A stretch of 64,000 nt of DNA from Prostheceraeus crozeri (lineage: Eukaryota > Platyhelminthes > Polycladida > Euryleptidae). Location of the stretch: contig CAJQUW010010329.1 of assembly GCA_907163375.1 (NCBI GenBank), forward strand, positions 372,001 to 436,000, in the 5' to 3' direction. Positions 52,042 to 59,988 of this stretch are shown here, piece by piece. A program made the translations under genes and the position numbers. The notes beneath the pieces were generated by a model, which had not been told where the DNA came from, made no database searches, and saw only the letters and a program-made list of their open reading frames with translations. Position 1 is the stretch's first letter. The number at the start of each line of letters is the position of its first letter.

Positions 52042-52257
52042 ATGAAGCAGATGTGTTGCTTGCCATGTAATGAGCCGCCAGAGGTGAATGTCGTTGTCAC
52101 TTGCACTTGCTGCGCCAGCTCTCATAATGAAACCCCTAAGCAATGTGAACACGATCGCAAAACCGCTAAAGCTAAATGCTGCAGTTGTTGTAAATGTAGA
52201 AAGGCAAGAAAACAAAAAGATGAGAAGGAGGAAAAAGAGTCAGCCGTCATCGACTGA
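52042..52257 (+). CDS. cysteine-rich 71-residue ORF
   Basis: MKQMCCLPCNEPPEVNVVVT, CTCCASSHNETPKQCEHDRK then CCSCCKCRKARK, with 12 cysteines in 71 residues followed by an acidic/basic tail. Starts two bases after the previous stop and overlaps the beginning of the integrase frame. It could be a small metal-binding protein, or an out-of-frame shadow of an N-terminal integrase extension (52088-52219). Tentative. Confidence 0.35.
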   Translation: MKQMCCLPCNEPPEVNVVVTCTCCASSHNETPKQCEHDRKTAKAKCCSCCKCRKARKQKDEKEEKESAVID

Positions 52258-53308
52258 ACGTTTGAAGTCAATCTATTATGATGTAAAACATCCGGCAGGA
52301 TTTGCATCTATCAAGAAATTATCAAAAGCGAGTGGTCTTCCACAATCACAAGTGAAACGATGGTTAAAGGGTCAGGCTACCTACACACTCCACAAACAAG
52401 CGAAAAAGAAGTACCGCACCCGCCATTATATTGTTCATGACATCGATGAACAGTGGCAAGCAGATTTGTGTGATGTTGCCTCCATTTCAAAACATAACTC
52501 GGGCAATAACTTTATTTTAACCGTCATTGATATTTTCTCGCGTTATGCGTGGGCTCAACCTTTAAAAACTAAAGAAGGGAAAGGAGTAGCAAAAGCATTC
52601 CAAACAATTTTTCGAGAAGGTCGCATTCCAAAAAGAATTCAGAGTGATCAAGGAAAAGAGTTTGAAAATCAGCATGTGACAAGATTATTTGAGAGGCATG
52701 ACATTGAGTTGTTTAGTGTAAAGAGCGCTTATAAAGCTGCACTCGTTGAACGTTTTAATCGCACATTAAAAAATCGCTTGTGGCGACATTTTACTGCCAA
52801 CTTGACACAAAATTGGACAAAGGTTCTACAAGATACACTCCATGCCTACAATCACTCTATCCATCGTTCTATTGGACTCAGACCAGTAGATGTAAATGCT
52901 GACAATGTAGATAAAGTGCGCGAATCATTCCAACGTAAACGCACTCATGTGAAAAGTGATGTGAAAATTGGCGATAAAGTTCGTATCTCAAAAGTGAAAA
53001 GTGTTTTTGCTAAAGGGTACCTCCCGAATTGGACAGAGGAGGTATTTACAGTATCAAGGATTAATCAAAAAGACTCTCCGACCACCTACAAGTTGAAAGA
53101 TTACGATAATGAAGAAATTGAGGGTAGCTTTTACCGCGATGAGATTGAGGTAGTCACTGAAAGTGAAACATATTTGGTAGAGAAAATCATTCGATGTAAA
53201 AAACGGCAAGGTGAAGAATGGTGTCTTGTTAAATGGACTGGTTATCCTTCAAGTATGAACTCTTGGATGCGTCGTGCCGACATCTTTCATCTAAGTGATC
53301 GACAGTGA
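52220..53308 (+). CDS. Polinton B integrase with chromodomain
   Basis: About 362 residues from ATG 52220; the frame is open from 52088. N-terminal LKSIYYDVKHPAGFASIKKL and QVKRWLKGQATYTLHK are standard for Polinton integrases. The rve core has EQWQADLCDVASISK (first Asp), RIQSDQGKEFENQHV (second Asp) and AALVERFNRTLKNR (Glu). A basic SH3-like part follows (VKIGDKVRISKVKSVFAKGY), then a chromodomain YLVEKIIRCKKRQGEEWCLV then KWTGYPSSMNSWM, which can bind methylated histone tails and steer integration. Confidence 0.92.
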   Translation: MRRRKKSQPSSTERLKSIYYDVKHPAGFASIKKLSKASGLPQSQVKRWLKGQATYTLHKQAKKKYRTRHYIVHDIDEQWQADLCDVASISKHNSGNNFILTVIDIFSRYAWAQPLKTKEGKGVAKAFQTIFREGRIPKRIQSDQGKEFENQHVTRLFERHDIELFSVKSAYKAALVERFNRTLKNRLWRHFTANLTQNWTKVLQDTLHAYNHSIHRSIGLRPVDVNADNVDKVRESFQRKRTHVKSDVKIGDKVRISKVKSVFAKGYLPNWTEEVFTVSRINQKDSPTTYKLKDYDNEEIEGSFYRDEIEVVTESETYLVEKIIRCKKRQGEEWCLVKWTGYPSSMNSWMRRADIFHLSDRQ

Positions 53309-53349
53309 TTCATGCAAAGTTGTAACTAACAATGTTTAGGGTTTGAGCT

Positions 53350-53805
53350 ATGAATCCAACTGCCTCATTTTATTCACGACCCTCCTATGTAAGTGGCGGA
53401 GGACAAATTTACATCGGTGCTCGCCGCCAACGTGGAGGTAGCATACTTGGTGCACTGAAATCTGTTGTAGCACCTCTCATATCCAATGTCAGTAGATCTT
53501 TAAAACGAAATGTTTTAAGTAATGCCGTTGGCTTTGCTGGCGATGTTGCTAGTGATCTTTCCAGAGGTAGAAGTTTTAAGAGCAGTTTGTTGAATCGTGG
53601 GAAGGAACGCGGTTTAAAAACATTGAAGCAGAACATTGCTGGTGTTAATCAAGGAAAGAAATCACCTAAACGAATGAAAAAAGGAAGAAGGAAACATCGC
53701 GGAGCTGGTAAGGTGCGATCTTCAGTCAAAAGGCATTCACGCAAACGTCGCAGAGGCTCTAATCATTCATCAGGCGCTAAACGACGACGCTGCTATAACT
53801 TCTAA
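53350..53805 (+). CDS. Polinton core/membrane-active protein (pX/pVI-like)
   Basis: 151 codons. GGGQIYIGARRQRGGSILGA is the conserved opening of this Polinton protein; an amphipathic helix and a glycine/alanine stretch follow. The C-terminal 50 residues are extremely basic (RMKKGRRKHRGAGKVRSSVK, RHSRKRRRGSNHSSGAKRRR), fitting DNA condensation in the capsid, as adenovirus core proteins do. It lies directly before the major capsid gene, as in other Polintons (2 bases apart). Confidence 0.75.
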   Translation: MNPTASFYSRPSYVSGGGQIYIGARRQRGGSILGALKSVVAPLISNVSRSLKRNVLSNAVGFAGDVASDLSRGRSFKSSLLNRGKERGLKTLKQNIAGVNQGKKSPKRMKKGRRKHRGAGKVRSSVKRHSRKRRRGSNHSSGAKRRRCYNF

Positions 53806-53807
53806 TC

Positions 53808-55085
53808 ATGGAGTGTAAAACTTCCGGTTTTTGTTTGTTCGATCAACAAGCCATACAGACAGATATTCTTAGTTCAAGTATTGTAGATTATCATCCTCGA
53901 ACAGCTGAGAATGCTGGCCCCATTGAATTTGTTATTCCTGGTGGTAGTGATGACTACATAGATTTGAGTTATGCGATGCTTGATTTGAGGTTTAGAATTC
54001 AGCAAGCAGATGGAACTGCTATTGATGATACACATAAAGTTGGACTGAACAATTTACCATTGACTACATTACTTCGCGATGTTTCTCTAACGATTGGAGA
54101 GCAGCAGGTGGAAGGTGGTCAAAGCGATTATCCCTATAAATCATATTTCAATCATGTATCACAGTTTCATCCGGCAGCACAAAAAAGTCATATGGAAGCC
54201 ATGGGATGGTACAGAGATGAAGCAGGAAAATTTGATGTTGAAACAAACAGTGGCTTTGTAAAGCGATCTGCTATGATTAAAGATAGTAGAGTATGTCAGC
54301 TATATGGTCCGCTGAATTTAGACTTCTTTAGACAGTCAAAGTTTTTACTCTGTAATACCAGCATGCGACTCAAGCTGACATTGAATAAGCCTGAATTTGC
54401 GCTGAATGCATTTGCTAAAGTTGACAATTTTAGAATTCATGTGGAAGATATTGCACTTTACATTCGTCGAGTAGTACCGAATCCAAGTGTCATTAGAGGG
54501 CATGCTGAAGGTCTTAACCGCCAAAATGCCATTTACCCCGTTCAGCATACAAAGCTTCTCACCTTTACAATTCCGAAAGATCAAAAGAGTTTCATGAAAG
54601 ATGGCCTCTTTCCATCGGAAGCACCGAAGCTCCTCATGGTGGCAATGGTTGAAAATGATGCATTTAATGGTAATATAAAGAAGAATCCTTTCAATTTTAA
54701 ACACAATCAATTAAGTGAAATTGCTTTACGTGTAAATGGTGTGAGTCATCATGGTCCACCCTACAAACCAGATTTTGCTTCGGATCAATTTATGCGCAGT
54801 TATGTTGATTTTATGGATGTCTTTGGCTTTTACAATACGGATGACACCAACGGACTCACTATGAAAGAGTTTAAGAGTGGATATACTATTTATGCATTTG
54901 ATTTGACTGCTGACAGCGATATTAGTGCACCCTATCGTCAAGCGAACGTGCCTCATAATATTCGTTTGGATTTGACGTTCAAAAGAACACTACCTGAGAC
55001 GATCAATGTATTAATTTATGCAGTCTTCGATTCAAACATTGAAATTACAAAGTATCGTGACGTGATTCTTCAGTATAATCGTTAA
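53808..55085 (+). CDS. Polinton B double-jelly-roll major capsid protein
   Basis: 425 codons, open. Typical points: the start ECKTSGFCLFDQQAIQTDIL, then GPIEFVIPGGSDDYIDLSYA, LNNLPLTTLLRDVSLTIGEQ, the YPYKSYFNHV motif, a central LRLKLTLNKPEF strand, QHTKLLTFTIPKDQKSFMKD, and the end GYTIYAFDLTADSDISAPYR with LDLTFKRTLPETINVLIYAV. This is the F54H12.2-like capsid family that forms hexon-like trimers. Its stop overlaps the protease start (TAATG). Confidence 0.92.
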   Translation: MECKTSGFCLFDQQAIQTDILSSSIVDYHPRTAENAGPIEFVIPGGSDDYIDLSYAMLDLRFRIQQADGTAIDDTHKVGLNNLPLTTLLRDVSLTIGEQQVEGGQSDYPYKSYFNHVSQFHPAAQKSHMEAMGWYRDEAGKFDVETNSGFVKRSAMIKDSRVCQLYGPLNLDFFRQSKFLLCNTSMRLKLTLNKPEFALNAFAKVDNFRIHVEDIALYIRRVVPNPSVIRGHAEGLNRQNAIYPVQHTKLLTFTIPKDQKSFMKDGLFPSEAPKLLMVAMVENDAFNGNIKKNPFNFKHNQLSEIALRVNGVSHHGPPYKPDFASDQFMRSYVDFMDVFGFYNTDDTNGLTMKEFKSGYTIYAFDLTADSDISAPYRQANVPHNIRLDLTFKRTLPETINVLIYAVFDSNIEITKYRDVILQYNR

Positions 55086-55546
55086 TGAGTTGGTTGACTG
55101 CTGACGATATTAAGACTAAAGTGCAGCGTAATGCAGACGAAGCGACGTTGAAAGCTTTCGATAATGTCTATTCACTCGATACCTTACCACCTGCAGTAAA
55201 TCACTATCCCATCTTTATTGTGCTAAACACTCATTCACAGAATTTAGGCGGTGAGCATTGGAAAGCGATCTTTATTGGAGAAGACCGACGTGGTGAACTA
55301 TTTGACTCTCTTGCTCAACCTCCAAATATACCAACACAGCAGTGGTTGAGAAAACATACGCGTCAATATCAGCGAAATGAACGCATACTACAAAATCCAC
55401 TTTCATCAACGTGTGGTGCTTTTGTACTGTACTTCATCTTAAGACGTTTACATGTATCTCGATTTGCATCTGTTATTCAAAACTTTTCATGTAATCCATC
55501 CTCTAATGAAAAAATGATTTGTAAGTTCTATCATGATTTGAAATAA
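55085..55546 (+). CDS. Polinton B adenain-type protease
   Basis: 153 codons, open. Catalytic blocks in order: GGEHWKAIFIG (His), GELFDSLAQPP (Asp), LQNPLSSTCGAFVLYFILRR (Gln and Cys). Matches the Ulp1/adenain protease of Polintons that trims capsid proteins during maturation. Overlaps the capsid stop by one base. The stop codon is embedded in an AATAAA signal. Confidence 0.92.
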   Translation: MSWLTADDIKTKVQRNADEATLKAFDNVYSLDTLPPAVNHYPIFIVLNTHSQNLGGEHWKAIFIGEDRRGELFDSLAQPPNIPTQQWLRKHTRQYQRNERILQNPLSSTCGAFVLYFILRRLHVSRFASVIQNFSCNPSSNEKMICKFYHDLK

Positions 55547-55577
55547 AAACATCATGTTGGAAAAATTGTTTTTTATT
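55541..55577. terminator. convergent polyadenylation signals overlapping two stops
   Basis: AAATAAAA at 55541-55548 contains the protease stop TAA. On the other strand TTTTATTTTA at 55568-55577 gives AATAAA next to the TBP-like stop. The two signals face each other across about 20 bases, so both transcripts end here with almost no spacer. Confidence 0.65.
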
Positions 55578-56118
55578 TTACAATCCGCTGGGTACGTACA
55601 TACTCAATGAGATAGTCTAGGATCATATTTGCTTGTACATGAGATTTTAGTCCAGTAATGATCACTTTACTATTATGAAAGATTGCCACATGCACAGGTA
55701 ACCAACAACTAATGAGAGCTGCAGGAAAAAGTTCGGGTTCATAACACAAACTGTAACTGCTGGTACGAATCTTCAAAAATGATAGACTGTCACTCAATTG
55801 AGTAGAGATCACCATATTGTCCACAGTCAGATTCGACATCACACACCTCTCCCTCTTCCATATCCGACGTAGTAGTCTCTGTAGCTCTAAGCGCATTGAC
55901 TGCGCCGATGAATGAGAAAGGGCGCCGAGAATCTGTACAGTCCCATTTGGGAAGAGTTGAAGATTCCGTGAATTGTTCATCTTCACCACTAACATTTGAG
56001 GACGGCCCGGGTAATACTTGCTGTTTGGAAGCTGTTGGTGTAATGTTGTGAGATCGATTTTGGTGTAGAGTCTGAAGCGACGGAGAATGTTGACGATGGT
56101 GTAGCGATGGCGCTTCAT
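55573..56118 (-). CDS. TATA-binding-protein-like protein
   Basis: 181 residues from ATG 56118, the exact length of a TBP core. Two direct repeats of the saddle fold are visible. Repeat one: YTIVNILRRFRLYTKIDLTT, SKYYPGRPQMLVVKM, LFPNGTVQILGALSHSSAQS, parallel to IVS/IVN...KLDLKTIA...YNPKRFAAVIMR...LIFSSGKMVCTGAKSEEQS of animal TBP. Repeat two: LTVDNMVISTQLSDSL, SSYSLCYEPELFPAALISCW, VHVAIFHNSKVIITGLKS, parallel to IQNMVGSCDV...SSYEPELFPGLIY...IVLLIFVSGKVVLTGAK. The YEPELFP block and Phe-bearing DNA-contact strands are kept. It would bind TATA-type promoters such as 47844. The frame stays open upstream to 56262, but homology starts at 56118. Confidence 0.9.
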   Translation of the reverse strand: MKRHRYTIVNILRRFRLYTKIDLTTLHQQLPNSKYYPGRPQMLVVKMNNSRNLQLFPNGTVQILGALSHSSAQSMRLELQRLLRRIWKRERCVMSNLTVDNMVISTQLSDSLSFLKIRTSSYSLCYEPELFPAALISCWLPVHVAIFHNSKVIITGLKSHVQANMILDYLIEYVRTQRIVK

Positions 56119-56440
56119 GATGAAAGAATGAGTAAATTGAGCGATGTACCTTCCTTTTATACTTTTCCCAACTACCTTGATGAAATGTGAAGTTAGTATG
56201 AAGTTGGGAATGATAAAGTTGAATTCGCCGATTGTTGACGCGCAGCCAGATGCGATTTCCAATACGTGAATGTCTTTTCATATAGAAGTATTTCAAGTCC
56301 TTCATGATATGATGTAGAGATTGAAAATGACGATAAGATAAAGCAAACTCTCTTCTCACATTTCCAGTTGAATCTTTGAAATAGACGTTTCGATCATGAT
56401 CCGTTTCAATACGTTGTAGGGAATCTAATTTCCAACTCAT
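55790..56440 (-). CDS. PC4-like protein 2, overlapping the TBP-like gene
   Basis: 216 codons, ATG 56440 inside the stop of the preceding gene (ATGA overlap). Residues 1-105 are paralogous to 56437-56817: WKLDSLQRIETDHDRNVYFK, RREFALSYRHFQSLHHIMKD, IGNRIWLRVNNRRIQLYHSQ, WEKYKRKVHRSIYSFF. The YFKDSTG...L(S/T)xRxFxxLxxIM pattern is reminiscent of PC4/p15 single-strand-binding coactivators. The remaining 110 residues (low complexity, S/T/H-rich, acidic end TTTSDMEEGEVCDVESDCGQ) lie over the TBP-like frame and may be overprinted or just open by chance. Confidence 0.5.
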   Translation of the reverse strand: MSWKLDSLQRIETDHDRNVYFKDSTGNVRREFALSYRHFQSLHHIMKDLKYFYMKRHSRIGNRIWLRVNNRRIQLYHSQLHTNFTFHQGSWEKYKRKVHRSIYSFFHHEAPSLHHRQHSPSLQTLHQNRSHNITPTASKQQVLPGPSSNVSGEDEQFTESSTLPKWDCTDSRRPFSFIGAVNALRATETTTSDMEEGEVCDVESDCGQYGDLYSIE

Positions 56441-56817
56441 GGTGCGTGGTAGTCATGTCCACAAGATTTGCATAGTAGGGCGATGAACTCACGACGAATA
56501 AATGTCATGATGGAGCGATGTATATATCTTCTATACTTCTCCCAATTGTATTTGCGAAATGAGAAACAGTTTGCGGAATGAGAATGGTAGATTTGAATTT
56601 CATTTCTGTAATGTTGAAGCCAAACTTGATCACCCAAGGAGATGAATCTTAATGTTTCAAAATATTCCAAATCCCTCATGATATCATTGAGGTTGACAAA
56701 TTGTCGCCATGTTAATGTAATTCCTCTTGATGTATGACCATGAGAATTTTTGAAATATACGTTTCCATCACGATCAACTCTGATATATTGTAGAGAGTCC
56801 AAAATCCAAGTCTTCAT
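56437..56817 (-). CDS. PC4-like protein 1
   Basis: 126 residues from ATG 56817 (MKTWILDSLQYIRVDRDGNV). Shares with its neighbour the blocks YFKNSHGHTSRGITLTWRQF, VNLNDIMRDLEYFETLRFIS, LGDQVWLQHYRNEIQIYHSH and WEKYRRYIHRSIMTFIRREF. RGITLTWRQF resembles KGISLTxEQW of PC4, the human coactivator that binds single-stranded and melted promoter DNA and works with TBP/TFIIB. The resemblance is short, so an unrelated DNA-binding fold is possible. Divergent from 56853 with only 35 bases between start codons. Confidence 0.5.
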   Translation of the reverse strand: MKTWILDSLQYIRVDRDGNVYFKNSHGHTSRGITLTWRQFVNLNDIMRDLEYFETLRFISLGDQVWLQHYRNEIQIYHSHSANCFSFRKYNWEKYRRYIHRSIMTFIRREFIALLCKSCGHDYHAP

Positions 56818-56852
56818 GATGTTATGCAAAGTTGCAGATTAGCAATATAAAA

Positions 56853-58249
56853 ATGTCGTTTTATCATATTTTGCTTAGCAATGCGGCTACAAAGAGATTT
56901 ACTAGTAATCGAGCCGCACTCTTTTCTACTCCCATTGATCATGCACAACAGCTAAATGGAAATTGGGAAGTGGGTGTCACTCAACTTGTTTATAGCAACT
57001 GTGTCTATACTTTTGATCATGAGGTGATGACTATTAATATGAAGCGTACAGCTGCTTACCAATGTGAAAAGGGCTGCCGAGTATACATTCCACAGTGGCC
57101 AAAGAAAGATCTCTTATCATGTAAAAAGTTTATATATGATTTCTTGAATAAAGCGAGTAAACATATTGTCCAATTTACTCCGCACAATGATGATTATAAT
57201 TATGTACATCATGTAGTTGAGAAAGATTGGATTGTTGGTTTAAGTCCAAGTTTAAGAAATGATTTAGGCTACCTCGCTAGCGCCTTAACAAGCTATGATA
57301 ATTTCAACGTTAATTACCACATAAGTGGTCATAAACAGTTAATATATCGAGAGGAAGCTTATTATGTAGATCTTATTCCAAAAATGAGAAGACGTTGGTG
57401 AAGAAGATTGTGATTAAGCCAAGAAAGACAAACATGACTCCTGAAACATTATTGAAGAAATTTAATTATCTCCTTCGAGTTGATGGCAAGCAAGTGGCAG
57501 CATTGACTTATATTAAATCATCTAATCATATTGCAATAAGTAAATTAAATGATGATGATCTAGTATTAGTTTGTTCAAAAGATTTTCATCAGTTCTTACG
57601 ACATCGTTCTGCAGCTGTTCATGGAAAATCTGATATGCAACATTTACCATGTGAAAGGTCAAATCAATTTGATACAGAATGGACCGTATCTTTATACAGA
57701 AAGTGTGTAGAGCCTTTAGGTGGAATCTTACATGAAACAAGAGTGTTGATGCCTCGCATTATTACTTCGGTTAAATTGGTTGTAGATTATTTAAATGAAG
57801 TGATTAATGAGCAACATATTTCATTTTCTGAAAAAGAAGGTACTTTGTCTCTCACTATAAGTGGAAAAGGTATTGAACTAATTATGGATAAAACTCTAAT
57901 GGACATTTTGGGTTTTGACCAAAATATCTTTAAAAGTGGTACTGTAACCAAAGCTAGCGCAGACATGTCGCTATCGCGTCGTATTAACTATTTTCAGATA
58001 TATTCCAATATTGGTGAAGATGTACGTGTGGGAGATGTTGAAGCTCCATTGCTAGCAATGATACCATACCAGCCAAAAAGCTGCAGTATTTTATCTGAGC
58101 ATACTTTCAAGAAAGTGCATTATACAAAGCTGAAATCAAACTACATCCCACAAATTGATATTGCAATTTATGACGATGCTGGTGCGTTGATTCCTTTTCA
58201 TAAAGATGCTGTGACAAGTATCACACTCCATTTCCGAATGAAGAGTTAA
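56853..58249 (+). pseudogene. Polinton B penton-like minor capsid protein 1
   Basis: The N-terminus MSFYHILLSNAATKRFTSNR then AQQLNGNWEVGVTQLVYSNC has the NGxWEVG block that opens Polinton penton-type proteins. The C-terminal jelly-roll has SRRINYFQIYSNIGEDVRVG, DVEAPLLAMIPYQPKSC and IDIAIYDDAGALIPFHKDAV with TSITLHFRMK, the standard end of these proteins. Broken, with about one break. A TATAAAAA word (56847) lies directly before the ATG. Confidence 0.8.
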
Positions 58250-58288
58250 TGCAAACGTATGCTAATATATTTTTCCAATGTGAATAAT

Positions 58289-59809
58289 ATGGAAAGTGAA
58301 AATAAGGACTCGTTTCTAATCTACTTGCCCAGTAATGCTTCTATGAATAAATTTCCCAAAAATAAACCATCAGACTATCGAGTAGAATTAAATCGCCCAC
58401 TGCATTTAGAAGGTGAATGGGAGGTTGGCGTTTCTAGTATTTGCTATGATAGCAATATTCAGAATGTGAATGATTTGGAAGAAATGATATTGACTCCTCG
58501 CACCCATGATGGAATAACGATGAATAATGCATTCCAGTTCCCATACAATTTAACGTCAGATTGAAAGTGGAACTATGAATGGATTCAGATAAAATCAGAT
58601 TCTTAAGAGCCATTTGGGAATGAGAAAATTATTAAGGCATTCAACAGTGGTAATACTTCCATCATGAAGAATAAAAATCAGAAAGCTTATGAGTTTACTA
58701 TCTATCATTGGAGTGGGAGACAGTTCCTCCGCTTTCATTCTTTTACTAAAGGTCTTACGCTGAGGTTGGATAATGAATTCTATCCGCATCTTGGTTTTGG
58801 CCATGGACTACATCTAACGTCAATTGCTACTGCAAATGTTAGAAAAGTTTATTCAAATCGAATCAACAAATTTCATTATAGATTTAAAATATTTGATGAA
58901 GATGTTGTAGAATGCGAAGAACGCATCATTTTGAAAAAGCGTGGTGTTCAACCTTTATCACTTATTGAGTTAGTAAAACGATGGAATGAGACTGTGGGTA
59001 AGAAGTATGGAGAGAAAATTATGGCGGACAAAAATAAGTTGGTTATTCAGAAATATAATGACAAACTTACAGTTTATTTCTCTCCAACCTTGCGTCATTT
59101 TGTAAGACATTATACGCCTATTATTGGAAGCGGTGTGGTGTATGCTTCTCATGAATATCACACTAAAGCTGATTCAGTTAATGATGAATGGTGGGTGGAC
59201 ATCTATGGCGATCGCATCAAGAAAATTTACCAGTCTTATGAAGAATCTAAAGTTGCTATCAATATAATGCCGCGTCTATATCATACAGTTGAAAGCTTCA
59301 TTCATGTAGTAAATCCTTATATACAACAGAAGTTGAAGCATGTGATGAAAAGTAAATATGATGCAAAGACACACCACATTTCGTTTTCAATTGAAAATCA
59401 ACGCGTTGTTCTGAGACTGGGTGATGACATTCAATGTCAATTGAGTAAAAATTTGAAAAAAATCTTTGGTTTTTCAATGCTACAAACTGTGTTTGCTGCT
59501 GCGCATACGATTGGTATAGAAACACCAATGACACTTGATAAACATGAACAGCACCTTTACATTCAAAGTGATTTGATTCTACCTATTTCTGTTGGTGAGA
59601 AAAAAGAATACATTTTACGTGATTTCATTCATGATAAAGACGCTTCATATGGAATAGTCGAGAAGATGTTTGAATCTATTTTCTATCATCCCGTCATCAA
59701 ACAAACTATACCCTCTATTGCTATCAAAATTACCAATGGTTTACAAGAGTGCATCCACGTGAAAGATACTAAATCCCTCATAACTTTAGTGTTTCGGAAA
59801 ACAAAGTGA
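58289..59809 (+). pseudogene. Polinton B penton-like minor capsid protein 2
   Basis: A paralogue of the preceding gene: MESENKDSFLIYLPSNASMN, then HLEGEWEVGVSSICYDSNIQ at the same relative place, a middle with FYPHLGFGHGLHLTSI and INDEW-like strands, and an end with HLYIQSDLILPISVGEKKEY and ITNGLQECIHVKDTKSLITL. Two penton-like genes in one element suggest two vertex or fibre-base proteins. Broken, with about one or two breaks. AATAAA follows at 59831. Confidence 0.75.
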
Positions 59810-59988
59810 AGTCATTGTGATATGTTTATTGAAATAAAAATATGTATATGAAAAAGTCTTTTCACAGATATAGGGGGAATGGGCTGACTGTAGGCATATA
59901 TTCACAAGGAAGAAACGATCTCATGCGATACATAAAACAACCATGTATATCTACAAAAAGCAACATCAAAATACTGAGTTAAAGTTGA

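Noticed and set aside
54345-54710. 121-codon minus-strand ORF inside the capsid gene
   Set aside because: Antisense to a well-conserved part of the major capsid protein; no motif of its own.
55573-56118. TBP-like gene considered as a host TBP pseudogene inserted into the Polinton
   Set aside because: It is intron-less, fully open, strongly diverged from animal TBP, uses the same base composition as its neighbours and is packed with overlapping frames and a shared 3' end, so it looks native to the element. A captured and long-adapted host gene remains possible.
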